Positions 35,148-42,819 of a DNA stretch of 64,000 nucleotides are shown here, piece after piece. A program made the position numbers and the translations under genes. The notes beneath the pieces were generated by a model. That model was not told where the DNA came from, searched no databases, and worked only from the letters and a program-made list of their open reading frames with translations. This stretch comes from Mycolicibacterium phocaicum (GTDB lineage: Bacteria > Actinomycetota > Actinomycetes > Mycobacteriales > Mycobacteriaceae). Location: assembly GCF_010731115.1 (NCBI RefSeq), contig NZ_AP022616.1:5332001-5396000 (forward strand), written 5' to 3'. Position 1 is the stretch's first letter. Each line of letters begins with the position of its first letter.

Positions 35148-35825
35148 CTAGGCGCGCGCGGCCAGACACGGCTCGGTGCCGGTGACAGTGACCGTCGTCG
35201 GGAAGCTGAAGCGGTCCATCCACTGCACGCCGCCGGCAGCGCTGGGCAGTGGCTCGCTGGCCTGCGCGACGGACGTCGTGGCCAACTGCCGCTGCAGATC
35301 CGATGCACTCACGCGGCCGGCGTCAGCGGGATGCTGCGCCGGTCCGAACGGTGAGACGGTTGAGTCGGCGCGGTGCTGAGCGCGATAGCGAACGACGGCG
35401 CTCCGCAAGGTCGGATGCGCGGGCCGCGCCAACGTCAGCACGTAGAACGCACCCGCCGCGACAGAATTGATGGCAAGCACCTCTTCGCCCATGCCCTCGA
35501 GCAGATCGATGAAATCGGCCGCTTCATGGCCGCCGATCGCGTCACCGGCAATGCCGGTGGTCACTGCGATGCCCAGGGCCGCCCGGCCGTCGCGGTCGGC
35601 GGGGATGAACCGGAACGCGCGTCCGCCCACCGACGGCAGGCTGTCGCCGGCGGGGCACTGGACCGCGCCCGCCGGCTGCTCGGTGTCGAACAGCCAGCGC
35701 AGGCCCACCAGTAACACCGGCAGGTGAACAGCCACGCCGGGTGCCGTGGCCTCGTCTGGCGCGGGCTCGAAAACCACCGCCGTTTCGTCCGCACTTCGTG
35801 GCGCCGCCATCAGTTCGATTGTCAT
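35148..35825 (-). CDS. Unknown protein, SigF-linked
   Basis: The protein has 225 residues and I do not recognise the family. It has no signal peptide or clear membrane helix; the middle has a HLPVLLVGLRWLFDTEQPAG segment and GAFYVLTLARPAHPTLRSAVVRYRAQ. The last third is Ser/Gln/Ala-rich. A well-formed SigF-type promoter lies 51 bp upstream (35876-35902), and the neighbours are stress genes, so a role in the general stress response is likely. ATG 35825 is chosen because of this promoter; the longer frame would cross it. Confidence 0.6.
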   Translation of the reverse strand: MTIELMAAPRSADETAVVFEPAPDEATAPGVAVHLPVLLVGLRWLFDTEQPAGAVQCPAGDSLPSVGGRAFRFIPADRDGRAALGIAVTTGIAGDAIGGHEAADFIDLLEGMGEEVLAINSVAAGAFYVLTLARPAHPTLRSAVVRYRAQHRADSTVSPFGPAQHPADAGRVSASDLQRQLATTSVAQASEPLPSAAGGVQWMDRFSFPTTVTVTGTEPCLAARA

Positions 35826-35875
35826 CCCTGATTCCTTCGAGTCGGGCAACGCGAGTGCGTCAGCTGACTTCACAG

Positions 35876-35902
35876 TTACCCAGTCCATTCGAGCGGCAAA
35901 CA
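35876..35902 (-). promoter_or_regulatory. SigF-type promoter for the unknown protein at 35148-35825
   Basis: On the minus strand TGTTT (35902-35898), 16 bp, GGGTAA (35881-35876). The -35 and spacing are as in the other SigF sites here. Confidence 0.8.
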
Positions 35903-36000
35903 CACAGATGGTGCGACCGGGGACGGGTGGGCACCGCAGTGCTTGTTGCATCGAAAGACTCTTCACCGCAACGGTTTTCCGGGAAACGCACAGACGCGAG

Positions 36001-36033
36001 CGGCCCAGTCCAGCATGTCGCTGGACTGGGCCG
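36001..36033. terminator. Terminator hairpin after csbD-like copy 2
   Basis: A perfect 14-bp repeat (CGGCCCAGTCCAGC and its complement) closes a 5-nt loop, 15 bp after the csbD-like stop on the minus strand. It also separates that gene from the promoter of the next minus-strand gene. Confidence 0.8.
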
Positions 36034-36047
36034 TGTCGCACTGTGTG

Positions 36048-36293
36048 CTAGTTCTGCTGCTCGGCTCGCTCCCGTGCCTCGGCGGCCTTGGCGCCCGCGC
36101 GTGCGGCATCTGCCTCGGCTTCCTTCCTGGCCGCGGCGCGTTGCGCATCGGCCTTGTCCTGCTGGGCCTGACCCTCGCGGACCAAGTCGTCACGGCCGGT
36201 CACGGTGCCGATGACTTCCTTGGCCTTGCCCTTGACGCCTTCCACGACGCCCCGGACGGCTTCCTCGGGACCGGTGTTCTTGTCCTCGCTCAT
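36048..36293 (-). CDS. CsbD-like stress protein, copy 2
   Basis: The protein has 81 residues and is nearly identical to the copy at 29482-29727 over the first 55 residues (AVRGVVEGVKGKAKEVIGTV), then diverges slightly in the Ala/Glu-rich tail. Both have the same length and each has its own terminator. It is cytoplasmic and probably a general-stress protein. A weak SigF-type promoter (CGTTT, 16 bp, GGGAAT) lies at 36357-36383. Confidence 0.85.
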   Translation of the reverse strand: MSEDKNTGPEEAVRGVVEGVKGKAKEVIGTVTGRDDLVREGQAQQDKADAQRAAARKEAEADAARAGAKAAEARERAEQQN

Positions 36294-36356
36294 GGCTACC
36301 CTTCCGCTCACGGATCGGATGATCGCACGGAGAACCGTTCCCCACGCCTGCCGAGA

Positions 36357-36383
36357 ATTCCCAGCTCTGGCGCGCGTCAAACG
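36357..36383 (-). promoter_or_regulatory. Weak SigF-type promoter candidate for csbD-like copy 2
   Basis: On the minus strand CGTTT (36383-36379), 16 bp, GGGAAT (36362-36357), about 64 bp before the ATG. The -10 differs from GGGTAA/T at one position. Confidence 0.4.
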
Positions 36384-36452
36384 ACGAATATTGCGATCTA
36401 CGCCACACGGATGTGCGTGCCCCACAGGGCATTCCGAGGGGCAGTTCCGAAA

Positions 36453-36480
36453 TGTTTGGGCAGCCGACGCCCGTGGGTAC
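36453..36480 (+). promoter_or_regulatory. SigF-type promoter for DUF6131-like copy 2
   Basis: TGTTT (36453-36457), 17 bp, GGGTAC (36475-36480), 86 bp upstream of the ATG. It matches the SigF consensus apart from one base of the -35. Confidence 0.78.
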
Positions 36481-36565
36481 GGAAGGACTGCCGCTGACCG
36501 GCAAGGTCAGACGGGGCAGGCACCACGACGACGTGCGTGCGCTGCCGACAACGGAAAGAGGCACC

Positions 36566-36721
36566 ATGATTCTGGTCGGAGCTGTACTGCTTGCTCTTGG
36601 GCTGATCTTCAACATCTACCCCTTGTGGGTGGCCGGCGTTGTCGTGTTGGTGGTGGGCGCGGTTTTTTGGCTGCTGGGGGCGACCGCACGGCCGGTCGGC
36701 GGCCGCCGCTACTGGTACTAG
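36566..36721 (+). CDS. DUF6131-like 51-residue membrane peptide, copy 2
   Basis: The sequence is MILVGAVLLALGLIFNIY, a second membrane segment (GVVVLVVGAVFWLLGA) and the tail RPVGGRRYWY. It has the same length and architecture as copy 1 at 31153-31308. GGAAAGAGG precedes the ATG. It is preceded by a SigF-type promoter and followed by the rsbW-sigF operon. Confidence 0.82.
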   Translation: MILVGAVLLALGLIFNIYPLWVAGVVVLVVGAVFWLLGATARPVGGRRYWY

Positions 36722-36896
36722 CCGGCCGCGTGCCGATGCGGTCACCCCGGCGGTCGCGAATCCCGGGAGATGGGCGAAACAAGCTGCGGCACAAGATGAA
36801 TCGAACGGCTGCGCAGACTTCGAGGCATGCTGACGCGATCGCCCACCTTCGGGTGTTGCCCCCGCCGACAGCGGGTGGTGGCGGGCGATGCACGTT

Positions 36897-36924
36897 TGTT
36901 TGAGCAGCCATGGACAATGGGTAC
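36897..36924 (+). promoter_or_regulatory. SigF-type promoter of the rsbW-sigF operon (autoregulation)
   Basis: TGTTT (36897-36901), 17 bp, GGGTAC (36919-36924). It lies directly before rsbW, as in other mycobacteria where sigF transcribes its own operon. It overlaps an upstream in-frame ATG (36910), which therefore cannot be the start for this transcript. Confidence 0.85.
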
Positions 36925-36972
36925 ACAGAGTGCGACGTGAGTGGGCCTGCACAGGGACGCTGGAGGAAATAC

Positions 36973-37419
36973 GTGGTTGAGGCAGTGGGGCAGGGCAGCT
37001 TGGCGTCCGGTGACCGGTCTGTTGAGTTGATCGTTGCGGCGTCTCCGGAGAGCCTGGCGGTCCTGCGGACGCTGGTGGCAGCCGTCGCCGCCTTCGAAGA
37101 TTTCGATCTGGACGCCATCGCCGATATCCGGCTGGCTGTGGACGAAGCCTGTACCGGTCTCATCCGGGCCGCGGTGCCGGGGTCGAGCCTGCGGGTCGTC
37201 GTCGATCCGGCGAATGATGCTGTGGTGATTCGTGCTTCGGCGACGTGTGTGGCCGACGACAATCGCGGCGGCGCGGTCGTGAAGCCGGACAGTTTCAGCT
37301 GGCACGTGCTCAACTCGCTGGCCGACGAGGTTTCGACATTCGCTGACGAGCAGGCCATCGACGGCACCCAGGTGCTGGGTGTTTCGTTGACTTCGAGACG
37401 AGTGAGTCTGCAGCGGTGA
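36973..37419 (+). CDS. rsbW: RsbW/UsfX anti-sigma-F factor
   Basis: The protein has 148 residues with a GHKL ATPase fold: SVELIVAASPESLAVLRTLVAAVAAFEDFDLDAIADIRLAVDEACTGLIRAA. The N-box keeps DEA but has Gly where many GHKL kinases have Asn (DEACTGL), a divergence that may weaken kinase activity while keeping sigma binding. It should hold SigF inactive until antagonists bind it. The GTG at 36973 is chosen: GGAGG lies at 36962-36966, 6 bp before it, and the promoter -10 ends at 36924. The stop overlaps sigF by GTGA. Confidence 0.88.
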   Translation: MVEAVGQGSLASGDRSVELIVAASPESLAVLRTLVAAVAAFEDFDLDAIADIRLAVDEACTGLIRAAVPGSSLRVVVDPANDAVVIRASATCVADDNRGGAVVKPDSFSWHVLNSLADEVSTFADEQAIDGTQVLGVSLTSRRVSLQR

Positions 37420-38171
37420 CGGCGGAGTATGCGGACGTTCTCGAGATGTTCCGTCAGCTCCAGGGAACAACCGAGGACTCAGCTGACTACATCGCGCAGC
37501 GGGACGCGATCATCGAGCGCTGCTTGCCGCTGGCCGACCACATCGCGCGGCGCTTCGAGGGCAAGGGCGAGGCGCGCGATGATCTGTTGCAGGTCGCGCG
37601 TATCGGCCTCATCAACGCGGTGAAGCGTTTCGACGTCGAGATGGGTTCGGACTTCGCCTCGTTCGCGGTCCCCACGATCATGGGAGAGCTGCGTCGCCAC
37701 TTCCGCGACAACAGCTGGTCGGTCAAAGTCCCGAGGCGGATGAAAGAGCTGCACCTGCAGATCGGCACGGCCAGCGCCGAGATGTCGCAACGCCTCGGGC
37801 GCGCACCCACTGCGTCGGAACTGGCCACCGAGTTGGGCATCGATCGCGATGAGGTCCTCGACGGCCTGATGGCCGGGAGCTCGTACAAAACCACCTCGAT
37901 CGATGGGTCCGCGGGGAGTGGCAGCGAGGACCGCCCGTCTCTGGCGGAGACGCTCGGCGATGTCGACCCCGGCTTGGAGAACGTCGAGTATCGCGAGGCG
38001 CTCCGGCCGCTGCTGGAGGAGCTGCCGGAGCGCGAGCGCACCGTGCTGGTGCTGCGATTCTTCGAATCGATGACGCAGTCTCAGATCGCCGCCAAGGTGG
38101 GCATCTCCCAGATGCATGTCTCGCGGTTGCTGGCGAAAACCCTGGCGCAGCTACGGGAGAAGCTGGAGTAG
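37416..38171 (+). CDS. sigF: RNA polymerase sigma factor SigF
   Basis: The protein has 251 residues, a group 3 (SigB/SigF) sigma factor. Region 2 is at about residues 40-110 (RDDLLQVARIGLINAVKRFDVEMGSDFASFAVPTIMGELRRHFRDNSWSVKVPRR), then region 3, and region 4 near the end (FFESMTQSQIAAKVGISQMHVSRLLAKTLAQLR). It directs stress and stationary-phase transcription from GTTT/GGGTA promoters, several of which lie nearby. It is coupled to rsbW by a GTGA overlap. Confidence 0.95.
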   Translation: MTAEYADVLEMFRQLQGTTEDSADYIAQRDAIIERCLPLADHIARRFEGKGEARDDLLQVARIGLINAVKRFDVEMGSDFASFAVPTIMGELRRHFRDNSWSVKVPRRMKELHLQIGTASAEMSQRLGRAPTASELATELGIDRDEVLDGLMAGSSYKTTSIDGSAGSGSEDRPSLAETLGDVDPGLENVEYREALRPLLEELPERERTVLVLRFFESMTQSQIAAKVGISQMHVSRLLAKTLAQLREKLE

Positions 38172-38327
38172 CGCCCGGCGACGTGGTGCGCGTCAATGGC
38201 CCGGAGCGGTGTGGACCAACTGGTAACGTCCGCGACAGTAAGCACCAGCGAAACGAGATGGTCAGCACGAGGTAGGTGGCCCCTTGATGAAGGACGTGAC
38301 CACTTGTCCATGCCGGCGGAGTCGCGG

Positions 38328-39521
38328 ATGAACCGCTCCACGTCCCCGAAGTCGGGGCCCGCAGGAGACCGGCCGCTGTCGCTGCTGCTGGTCGAGGACG
38401 ACCGGGGCGATGCCCTGCTTGTCGAGGAGTTGATCGCCGACGCCGCGATCGACATCGACTTCCACTGGTCGTCCACATTGACCCAGGCGGCGGCCGCGCT
38501 GGAAGCGATCCATCCGGACTGTGTGCTGCTGGACCTGCACCTGCCCGATGCCGGCGGCGTCGATGCTCTCGATCGGCTCGGTGCCCTTGCGCCAGAATTG
38601 CCGATTGTCGTTCTCACCGGTCTGAACGACGAGCATTTCGGTGTTTCTGCCATGGCGTCGGGTGCGCAGGACTACCTGGTGAAGGGCCGCGTGGATCCGG
38701 AGACGCTGCGCCGTGCGGTCCTGTACGCCATCGAACGCAAGCGTGCCGAGGTCACCGCGGTCGACCTGCATGCCAGTCGGCTGCGCGCTCAGGAGAATGC
38801 CCGACTCGAGCGGGGCCTGCTGCCGTCGCCTCTGCTCGCCGACAGTCCGGGCGTCGAGATCGTCACCCAGTCGCTGCCGAGCCGGCGTGACGCGTTGATC
38901 GGCGGCGATTTCTACGACGTCGTGCAGACCCCGGACCGCACGGTGCACGTCATGATCGGTGACGTGGCCGGCCACGGGCCCGATGAAGCCGCGCTGGGCG
39001 TGGCGCTGCGAATCGGTTGGCGCGCACTGACTTTCGCCGGTCTGCGGGGTAATGAGCGAATGCGTCAGCTCGACCGCATCCTGACCACCGAGCGGCCGAG
39101 CCGCGGCACTTTCGCGACCCTGCTGAGTGTGGCGCTGACACCCGATACGGGGCAGTTCGACGTGGTGCGTGCAGGTCATCCCGGCTTGCTCATGCACGGG
39201 GCGGGTACCGTCGACTGGCTCGAACCGACGGCCGGTCCGGCACTCGGCCTCGGCGCCAGGGAATGGCCGGTCAACCGGTTGCAGTTGCGGCCGGGCGACG
39301 GCTTGATGCTGTTGACCGACGGGCTGTTCGAGGGACCCGCAGGCGACGGGGGTGAACGCCTCGGCGAGGACGGGCTGCTGGCGGCGGCCCGCTCGCTGGC
39401 GCGCCTGCCCGGCGCCGAGTTCGTCAAGGCGCTGATCAGCGAGGTGGAAACCCGGGCCGAGCCCTACGGCGGTCTCACCGACGACATCGCCGTCATTCGG
39501 GTGGAGCGCTCGGTTCGATGA
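38328..39521 (+). CDS. Receiver-PP2C (RsbU/SpoIIE-type) phosphatase
   Basis: The protein has 397 residues. A receiver domain (about residues 17-140; LLLVEDDRGDALLVEEL, Asp in VLLDLHLPDAGG, Lys in DYLVKG) is joined by a coiled linker to a PP2C domain with GGDFYDVVQT, GDVAGHGPDEAALG and the closing LTDDIAVIRVE. Such proteins dephosphorylate STAS anti-anti-sigma factors when the receiver is phosphorylated. GGAG lies 6 bp before ATG 38328. It overlaps the kinase gene by ATGA, forming a phosphatase-kinase-regulator operon next to sigF. Confidence 0.9.
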   Translation: MNRSTSPKSGPAGDRPLSLLLVEDDRGDALLVEELIADAAIDIDFHWSSTLTQAAAALEAIHPDCVLLDLHLPDAGGVDALDRLGALAPELPIVVLTGLNDEHFGVSAMASGAQDYLVKGRVDPETLRRAVLYAIERKRAEVTAVDLHASRLRAQENARLERGLLPSPLLADSPGVEIVTQSLPSRRDALIGGDFYDVVQTPDRTVHVMIGDVAGHGPDEAALGVALRIGWRALTFAGLRGNERMRQLDRILTTERPSRGTFATLLSVALTPDTGQFDVVRAGHPGLLMHGAGTVDWLEPTAGPALGLGAREWPVNRLQLRPGDGLMLLTDGLFEGPAGDGGERLGEDGLLAAARSLARLPGAEFVKALISEVETRAEPYGGLTDDIAVIRVERSVR

Positions 39522-41095
39522 AGTTGACGGTGCAGGGCTGGCAGAACCTGGTTCTGTCCGCAATGGGTGTGGTGGTGCTCTCCGGTGCCGTCGGCGGTGC
39601 GCTCCTGATGAACCGGACCGACATGGTGTCGAGCGAACTGATCGAGCACCTGCAACCCGCGCGCGTGGCCGCCTACCGATTGCAGGCCGGACTGCGTGAT
39701 CAGGAGACCGCGGTCCGCGGTTACGCGAGCGCCGCCGACAGCCAGTTCCTGGCGCCGTATGAGGACGGGCAACGCGCGGAAACCGCTGCGGCACAGAAAA
39801 TCAGAACATTGTTGGAGGGGCGCGACACCCTGCTCGCCGATCTCGATGCGATCGAACGAGCCGCCGGTACCTGGCGCACCACCTATGCCCAGCCGTTGAT
39901 CGCGAGCGTCGTCGTGGGGCATCCCGCCGTCGTGGACAGCCGTACCAACGAGGACGGCAAGAAAGAGTTCGACAACCTCCGCACGCTCTTCGATGCCCAG
40001 AACCGGCACCTCGAACAGGCGCGCGATGCCGATACCGCTCGGCTGGCGTCGATACGCCAATGGCGCGATCGAGTGCTGGCGACCATGGTCGGTGCCTTCG
40101 TCGTCATGGCGGTGGTGCTGGCCATGCTGGTGCGCAGTTCGGTCACCCGCCCGCTGGGCGCACTCGCCGCCGCGTGCCGCCGGATCACGCAAGGTAACTT
40201 CGATGAGCGCATAGTTCCCCAGGGGCCCACGGACATTCGTGCGATTGCCGTCGACGTCGAGGAGATGCGGCAGCGCATCGTCGAGGAACTCGAAGCCTCC
40301 CAGTTCGCGCGCCTGGCACTCGACGAGCAGGCCGAGGAGTTGCGGCGATCCAACGCTGAACTCGAACAGTTCGCGTATGTCGCGTCGCACGACCTGCAGG
40401 AGCCGCTGCGCAAGGTGGCGTCGTTCTGTCAGCTGCTCGAGAAGCGGTACGGCGATCAGTTGGATGACCGGGGAATCGAGTACATCAATTTTGCGGTCGA
40501 CGGCGCCAAGCGCATGCAGGTGCTGATCAACGACCTGCTCACCTTCTCCCGTGTCGGCCGGCTCAACGCCACCCACACCGAGGTGGACCTGGGCGAGGCT
40601 GTCGCGTCGGCCATGCAGAACCTCGCGACCTCGATCGCCGAGTCGGGGGCCGAGGTGGTGCTGCCGCCCGCCGGCCTGCCGCGCGTCGACGGCGACCCCA
40701 CCTTGTTCACGATGCTGTGGCAGAACCTGATCGGTAACGCGGTGAAGTTCCGGCGCGAGGGCCAAACGCCCCGGATCGTGATCGACTGCACAATGGGAAC
40801 GGGTGAGAACGCCGACAACTGGGTATTCACGGTGACGGACAACGGTATCGGGATCGCAGAGGAGTTCGTGGACAAGGTGTTCGTCATCTTTCAGCGCTTG
40901 CACGGCCGCGACGCCTACAGCGGCACCGGCATCGGCTTGGCGCTGTGCAAGAAGATCGTCGAACATCACGGCGGCACCATCGGGATCGACACGTCGTACA
41001 CCGATGGCACGCGGTTCGTGTTCACCTTGCCTGCCACCCCGATCACCGAACCGAACGTCATGGCAGCAGAGCAGCGGGAGGGAAGTCACCCATGA
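39518..41095 (+). CDS. Membrane histidine kinase, CHASE3-HAMP-HisKA-HATPase
   Basis: The protein has 525 residues. TM1 (about residues 10-30) and TM2 (about 190-210) flank an external CHASE3-type helical domain with the mark RLQAGLRDQETAVRGYA. HAMP follows (SSVTRPLGALAAACRRITQGNF), then the H-box with His291 in FAYVASHDLQEPLRKV, and HATPase motifs (NLIGNAVKF, DNGIGI, GTGIGLALCKKIVEHHGG). It resembles kinases that pair with Rcp1-like regulators. It overlaps the phosphatase gene upstream and the response regulator downstream, and is likely the sensor for the SigF switch. Confidence 0.93.
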   Translation: MKLTVQGWQNLVLSAMGVVVLSGAVGGALLMNRTDMVSSELIEHLQPARVAAYRLQAGLRDQETAVRGYASAADSQFLAPYEDGQRAETAAAQKIRTLLEGRDTLLADLDAIERAAGTWRTTYAQPLIASVVVGHPAVVDSRTNEDGKKEFDNLRTLFDAQNRHLEQARDADTARLASIRQWRDRVLATMVGAFVVMAVVLAMLVRSSVTRPLGALAAACRRITQGNFDERIVPQGPTDIRAIAVDVEEMRQRIVEELEASQFARLALDEQAEELRRSNAELEQFAYVASHDLQEPLRKVASFCQLLEKRYGDQLDDRGIEYINFAVDGAKRMQVLINDLLTFSRVGRLNATHTEVDLGEAVASAMQNLATSIAESGAEVVLPPAGLPRVDGDPTLFTMLWQNLIGNAVKFRREGQTPRIVIDCTMGTGENADNWVFTVTDNGIGIAEEFVDKVFVIFQRLHGRDAYSGTGIGLALCKKIVEHHGGTIGIDTSYTDGTRFVFTLPATPITEPNVMAAEQREGSHP

Positions 41096-41535
41096 ATGCG
41101 TCGTCAGCCGGCCGAGTGGTCGACATCCTGTTGGTCGAGGACGATCCGGGAGACGAGTTGATCACCCGTGAAGCGTTCGCGGACAACAAGATCAAGAACA
41201 CTCTGCATGTCGCTCGCGACGGTCAAGAAGGTCTGGATTTCCTCTACCGGCGCGGCGTCCATGCGGACGCCCCGACCCCGGACCTCATCCTGCTCGACCT
41301 GAATCTGCCGAAGTACGACGGCCGGGAGTTGCTGGAGGCCATCAAGTCCGACGCCGATCTGTGCCACATCCCGATCGTCGTCCTGACCACGTCCTCGGCC
41401 GAGGAGGACATCCTGCGCAGCTACAAACTGCACGCGAACGCCTACGTGACCAAGCCGGTCGATCTCGATCAGTTCATGAAAGCGGTGCGGGAGATCGACG
41501 AGTTCTTCGTCCAGGTGGTACGGCTGCCGCAGTAG
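41092..41535 (+). CDS. Single-domain response regulator, Rcp1-like (copy 2)
   Basis: The protein has 147 residues, receiver only, with VDILLVEDDPGDELITREAF, the Asp in LLDLNLPKYDGR and Lys in VTKPVDLDQF. Its ATG overlaps the kinase stop, so it is the cognate partner of that kinase. It has no output domain; the signal probably passes back to the PP2C phosphatase or on by phosphorelay. Copy 1 at 34670-35122 is a close paralogue. Confidence 0.92.
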   Translation: MNASSAGRVVDILLVEDDPGDELITREAFADNKIKNTLHVARDGQEGLDFLYRRGVHADAPTPDLILLDLNLPKYDGRELLEAIKSDADLCHIPIVVLTTSSAEEDILRSYKLHANAYVTKPVDLDQFMKAVREIDEFFVQVVRLPQ

Positions 41536-41542
41536 GTGCGGG

Positions 41543-41995
41543 TCACCCGCCGCCGGCGGGCACGGCGTCGATGACGTCCCATTGCAGGCGCACCTCGGTA
41601 CCGGCATCGGTCGGTTCGATCGACGCGTGATCCGTCAACGCCTGCATCAGCGGAATCCCCCGTCCGCGGGCAGAGTTCGCGAGCTGCGCGGTGGCGGGGC
41701 GCCACGTGCCCTCGTCGGTCACGGTCACGGTCAGCCGCCCTGACTCGCGGTCGAAGTCGGCGCGAACGTGCATGACGCCGGGAGCCGGGGCATCGGCGTA
41801 CGCAGCTTCGACGGCGTTGGCCAATGCCTCGTTGACGGCGAGCACGATGTCGCTCGCTTTGACGCGGTCCACTGCGATGTGGCCTGTCAACCAGGTCGAG
41901 AACTCCTGACGGACGGATGCGGCATGTTCGGGGATGGCCACCACGTCCGTCTTACTGAAACGTGCCCCGCTGCTCGACTGGTCCGGCTCCGTCAT
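41543..41995 (-). CDS. Second RsbW-like GHKL ATPase (anti-sigma/serine kinase type)
   Basis: The protein has 150 residues with a HATPase_c_2 fold. The N-box is intact, IVLAVNEALANAVEAAY (with the Asn that sigF-linked RsbW lacks), and the G1 and G2 boxes read TVTDEGTWRP and RGRGIPLMQAL. It is a candidate serine kinase for a STAS protein, most likely the one encoded 41 bp upstream in the same orientation. It ends tail to tail with the response regulator. Confidence 0.85.
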   Translation of the reverse strand: MTEPDQSSSGARFSKTDVVAIPEHAASVRQEFSTWLTGHIAVDRVKASDIVLAVNEALANAVEAAYADAPAPGVMHVRADFDRESGRLTVTVTDEGTWRPATAQLANSARGRGIPLMQALTDHASIEPTDAGTEVRLQWDVIDAVPAGGG

Positions 41996-42036
41996 AGCGA
42001 CCTGCTCGACCTACCTTCCGATTGACAATGACCGCG

Positions 42037-42420
42037 CTAGGCGGTGACGGCCGCGAGGGCCTCGTCTCGCGTGGCGAACAGCTCGATCAGGTCGGCGATG
42101 CCGACCAGCTTGAGCGGGCGGCTGGTGGTGGGGCTGTCGGCGACGATGACGAGCTTTACCGCCGGCGCCAAGTCGGCATGCGCCGCCACCAGTACCCCCA
42201 TCCCGGCCGAGGCCAGGAAGTCGACGGCGCTCAAGTCGACGACGACCGCCTGGGCTGTGCCGACAGCCGACGGGCTCAGTGCGGATTCGAGCTGCGGAGC
42301 GGTGAGCATGTCCACCGTTCCGGATACCGCGACCACGCTGACCGCGCCGATCTGGCTCTGTTCGACCGCGCAGCTCGCCGCGGCAGGGTTGCCGCTTCCC
42401 TGGACTGGCTGGCCTGTCAT
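42037..42420 (-). CDS. STAS-domain anti-sigma factor antagonist
   Basis: The protein has 127 residues, a single STAS domain with VSVVAVSGTVDMLTAPQLESAL and the phosphorylation-site loop DLSAVDFLASAGMGVLVAAH (Ser in the LASAGMGVL turn). It starts at ATG 42420 with GGAGGT just before it. It should bind and release an RsbW-type anti-sigma factor when unphosphorylated. The nearby PP2C phosphatase and RsbW-like kinase complete a partner switch. Confidence 0.88.
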   Translation of the reverse strand: MTGQPVQGSGNPAAASCAVEQSQIGAVSVVAVSGTVDMLTAPQLESALSPSAVGTAQAVVVDLSAVDFLASAGMGVLVAAHADLAPAVKLVIVADSPTTSRPLKLVGIADLIELFATRDEALAAVTA

Positions 42421-42819
42421 TGTCACCTCCGAGGGGCTCACACGCGTGAGCCGACAGTCCAAATACTATCGGCGCTTCTGCTGCCCGCTGCACCAAACCT
42501 AGTAGGACACAGCCTTTCCATCGGTGTGGCAAATAACATGTTTCGGCGCGTCAAGGGGTGGGTATCCATGATCGCCGATTTTGCGGGACCGGTGCCGGTC
42601 CGGAGCCGCCCCGGCTGTCAGCCGCTTTTCAATCCGATTGTGCCGCAAATTGATTGCGTAGGGGAGTGGCAATCGGCGTGTTCTTCGGCCCACTGGTTTG
42701 TCCGGATAGTCTTCGTCGCCGATCGCTTCGTCGGGCCAGCACCGTTGGAAGCCCTTGCCATCTATCCATAACGGTGTTATGAATGTCCATAACACCGTTA
42801 TGGCGAATGGAGTTGCACC
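42421..42819. other. Intergenic region, 399 bp, with a long inverted repeat near its right end
   Basis: The promoter of the STAS gene must lie at the left. No gene is supportable; the longest open frames cross known genes in the wrong frame. The striking inverted repeat at 42766-42803 is listed separately. Confidence 0.5.
42766..42803. promoter_or_regulatory. Double palindrome upstream of DUF1707 gene
   Basis: A perfect 16-bp inverted repeat (CCATAACGGTGTTATG at 42766-42781, complement at 42788-42803) has a 6-bp centre. Each arm is itself nearly a 13-bp palindrome of the form ATAAC-N3-GTTAT (42768-42780 and 42790-42802), 22 bp apart. This is the form of two stacked repressor dimers on the DUF1707 promoter; it lies 17 bp upstream of the start. 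It could also act as a terminator hairpin, but no gene ends just before it. Confidence 0.65.
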
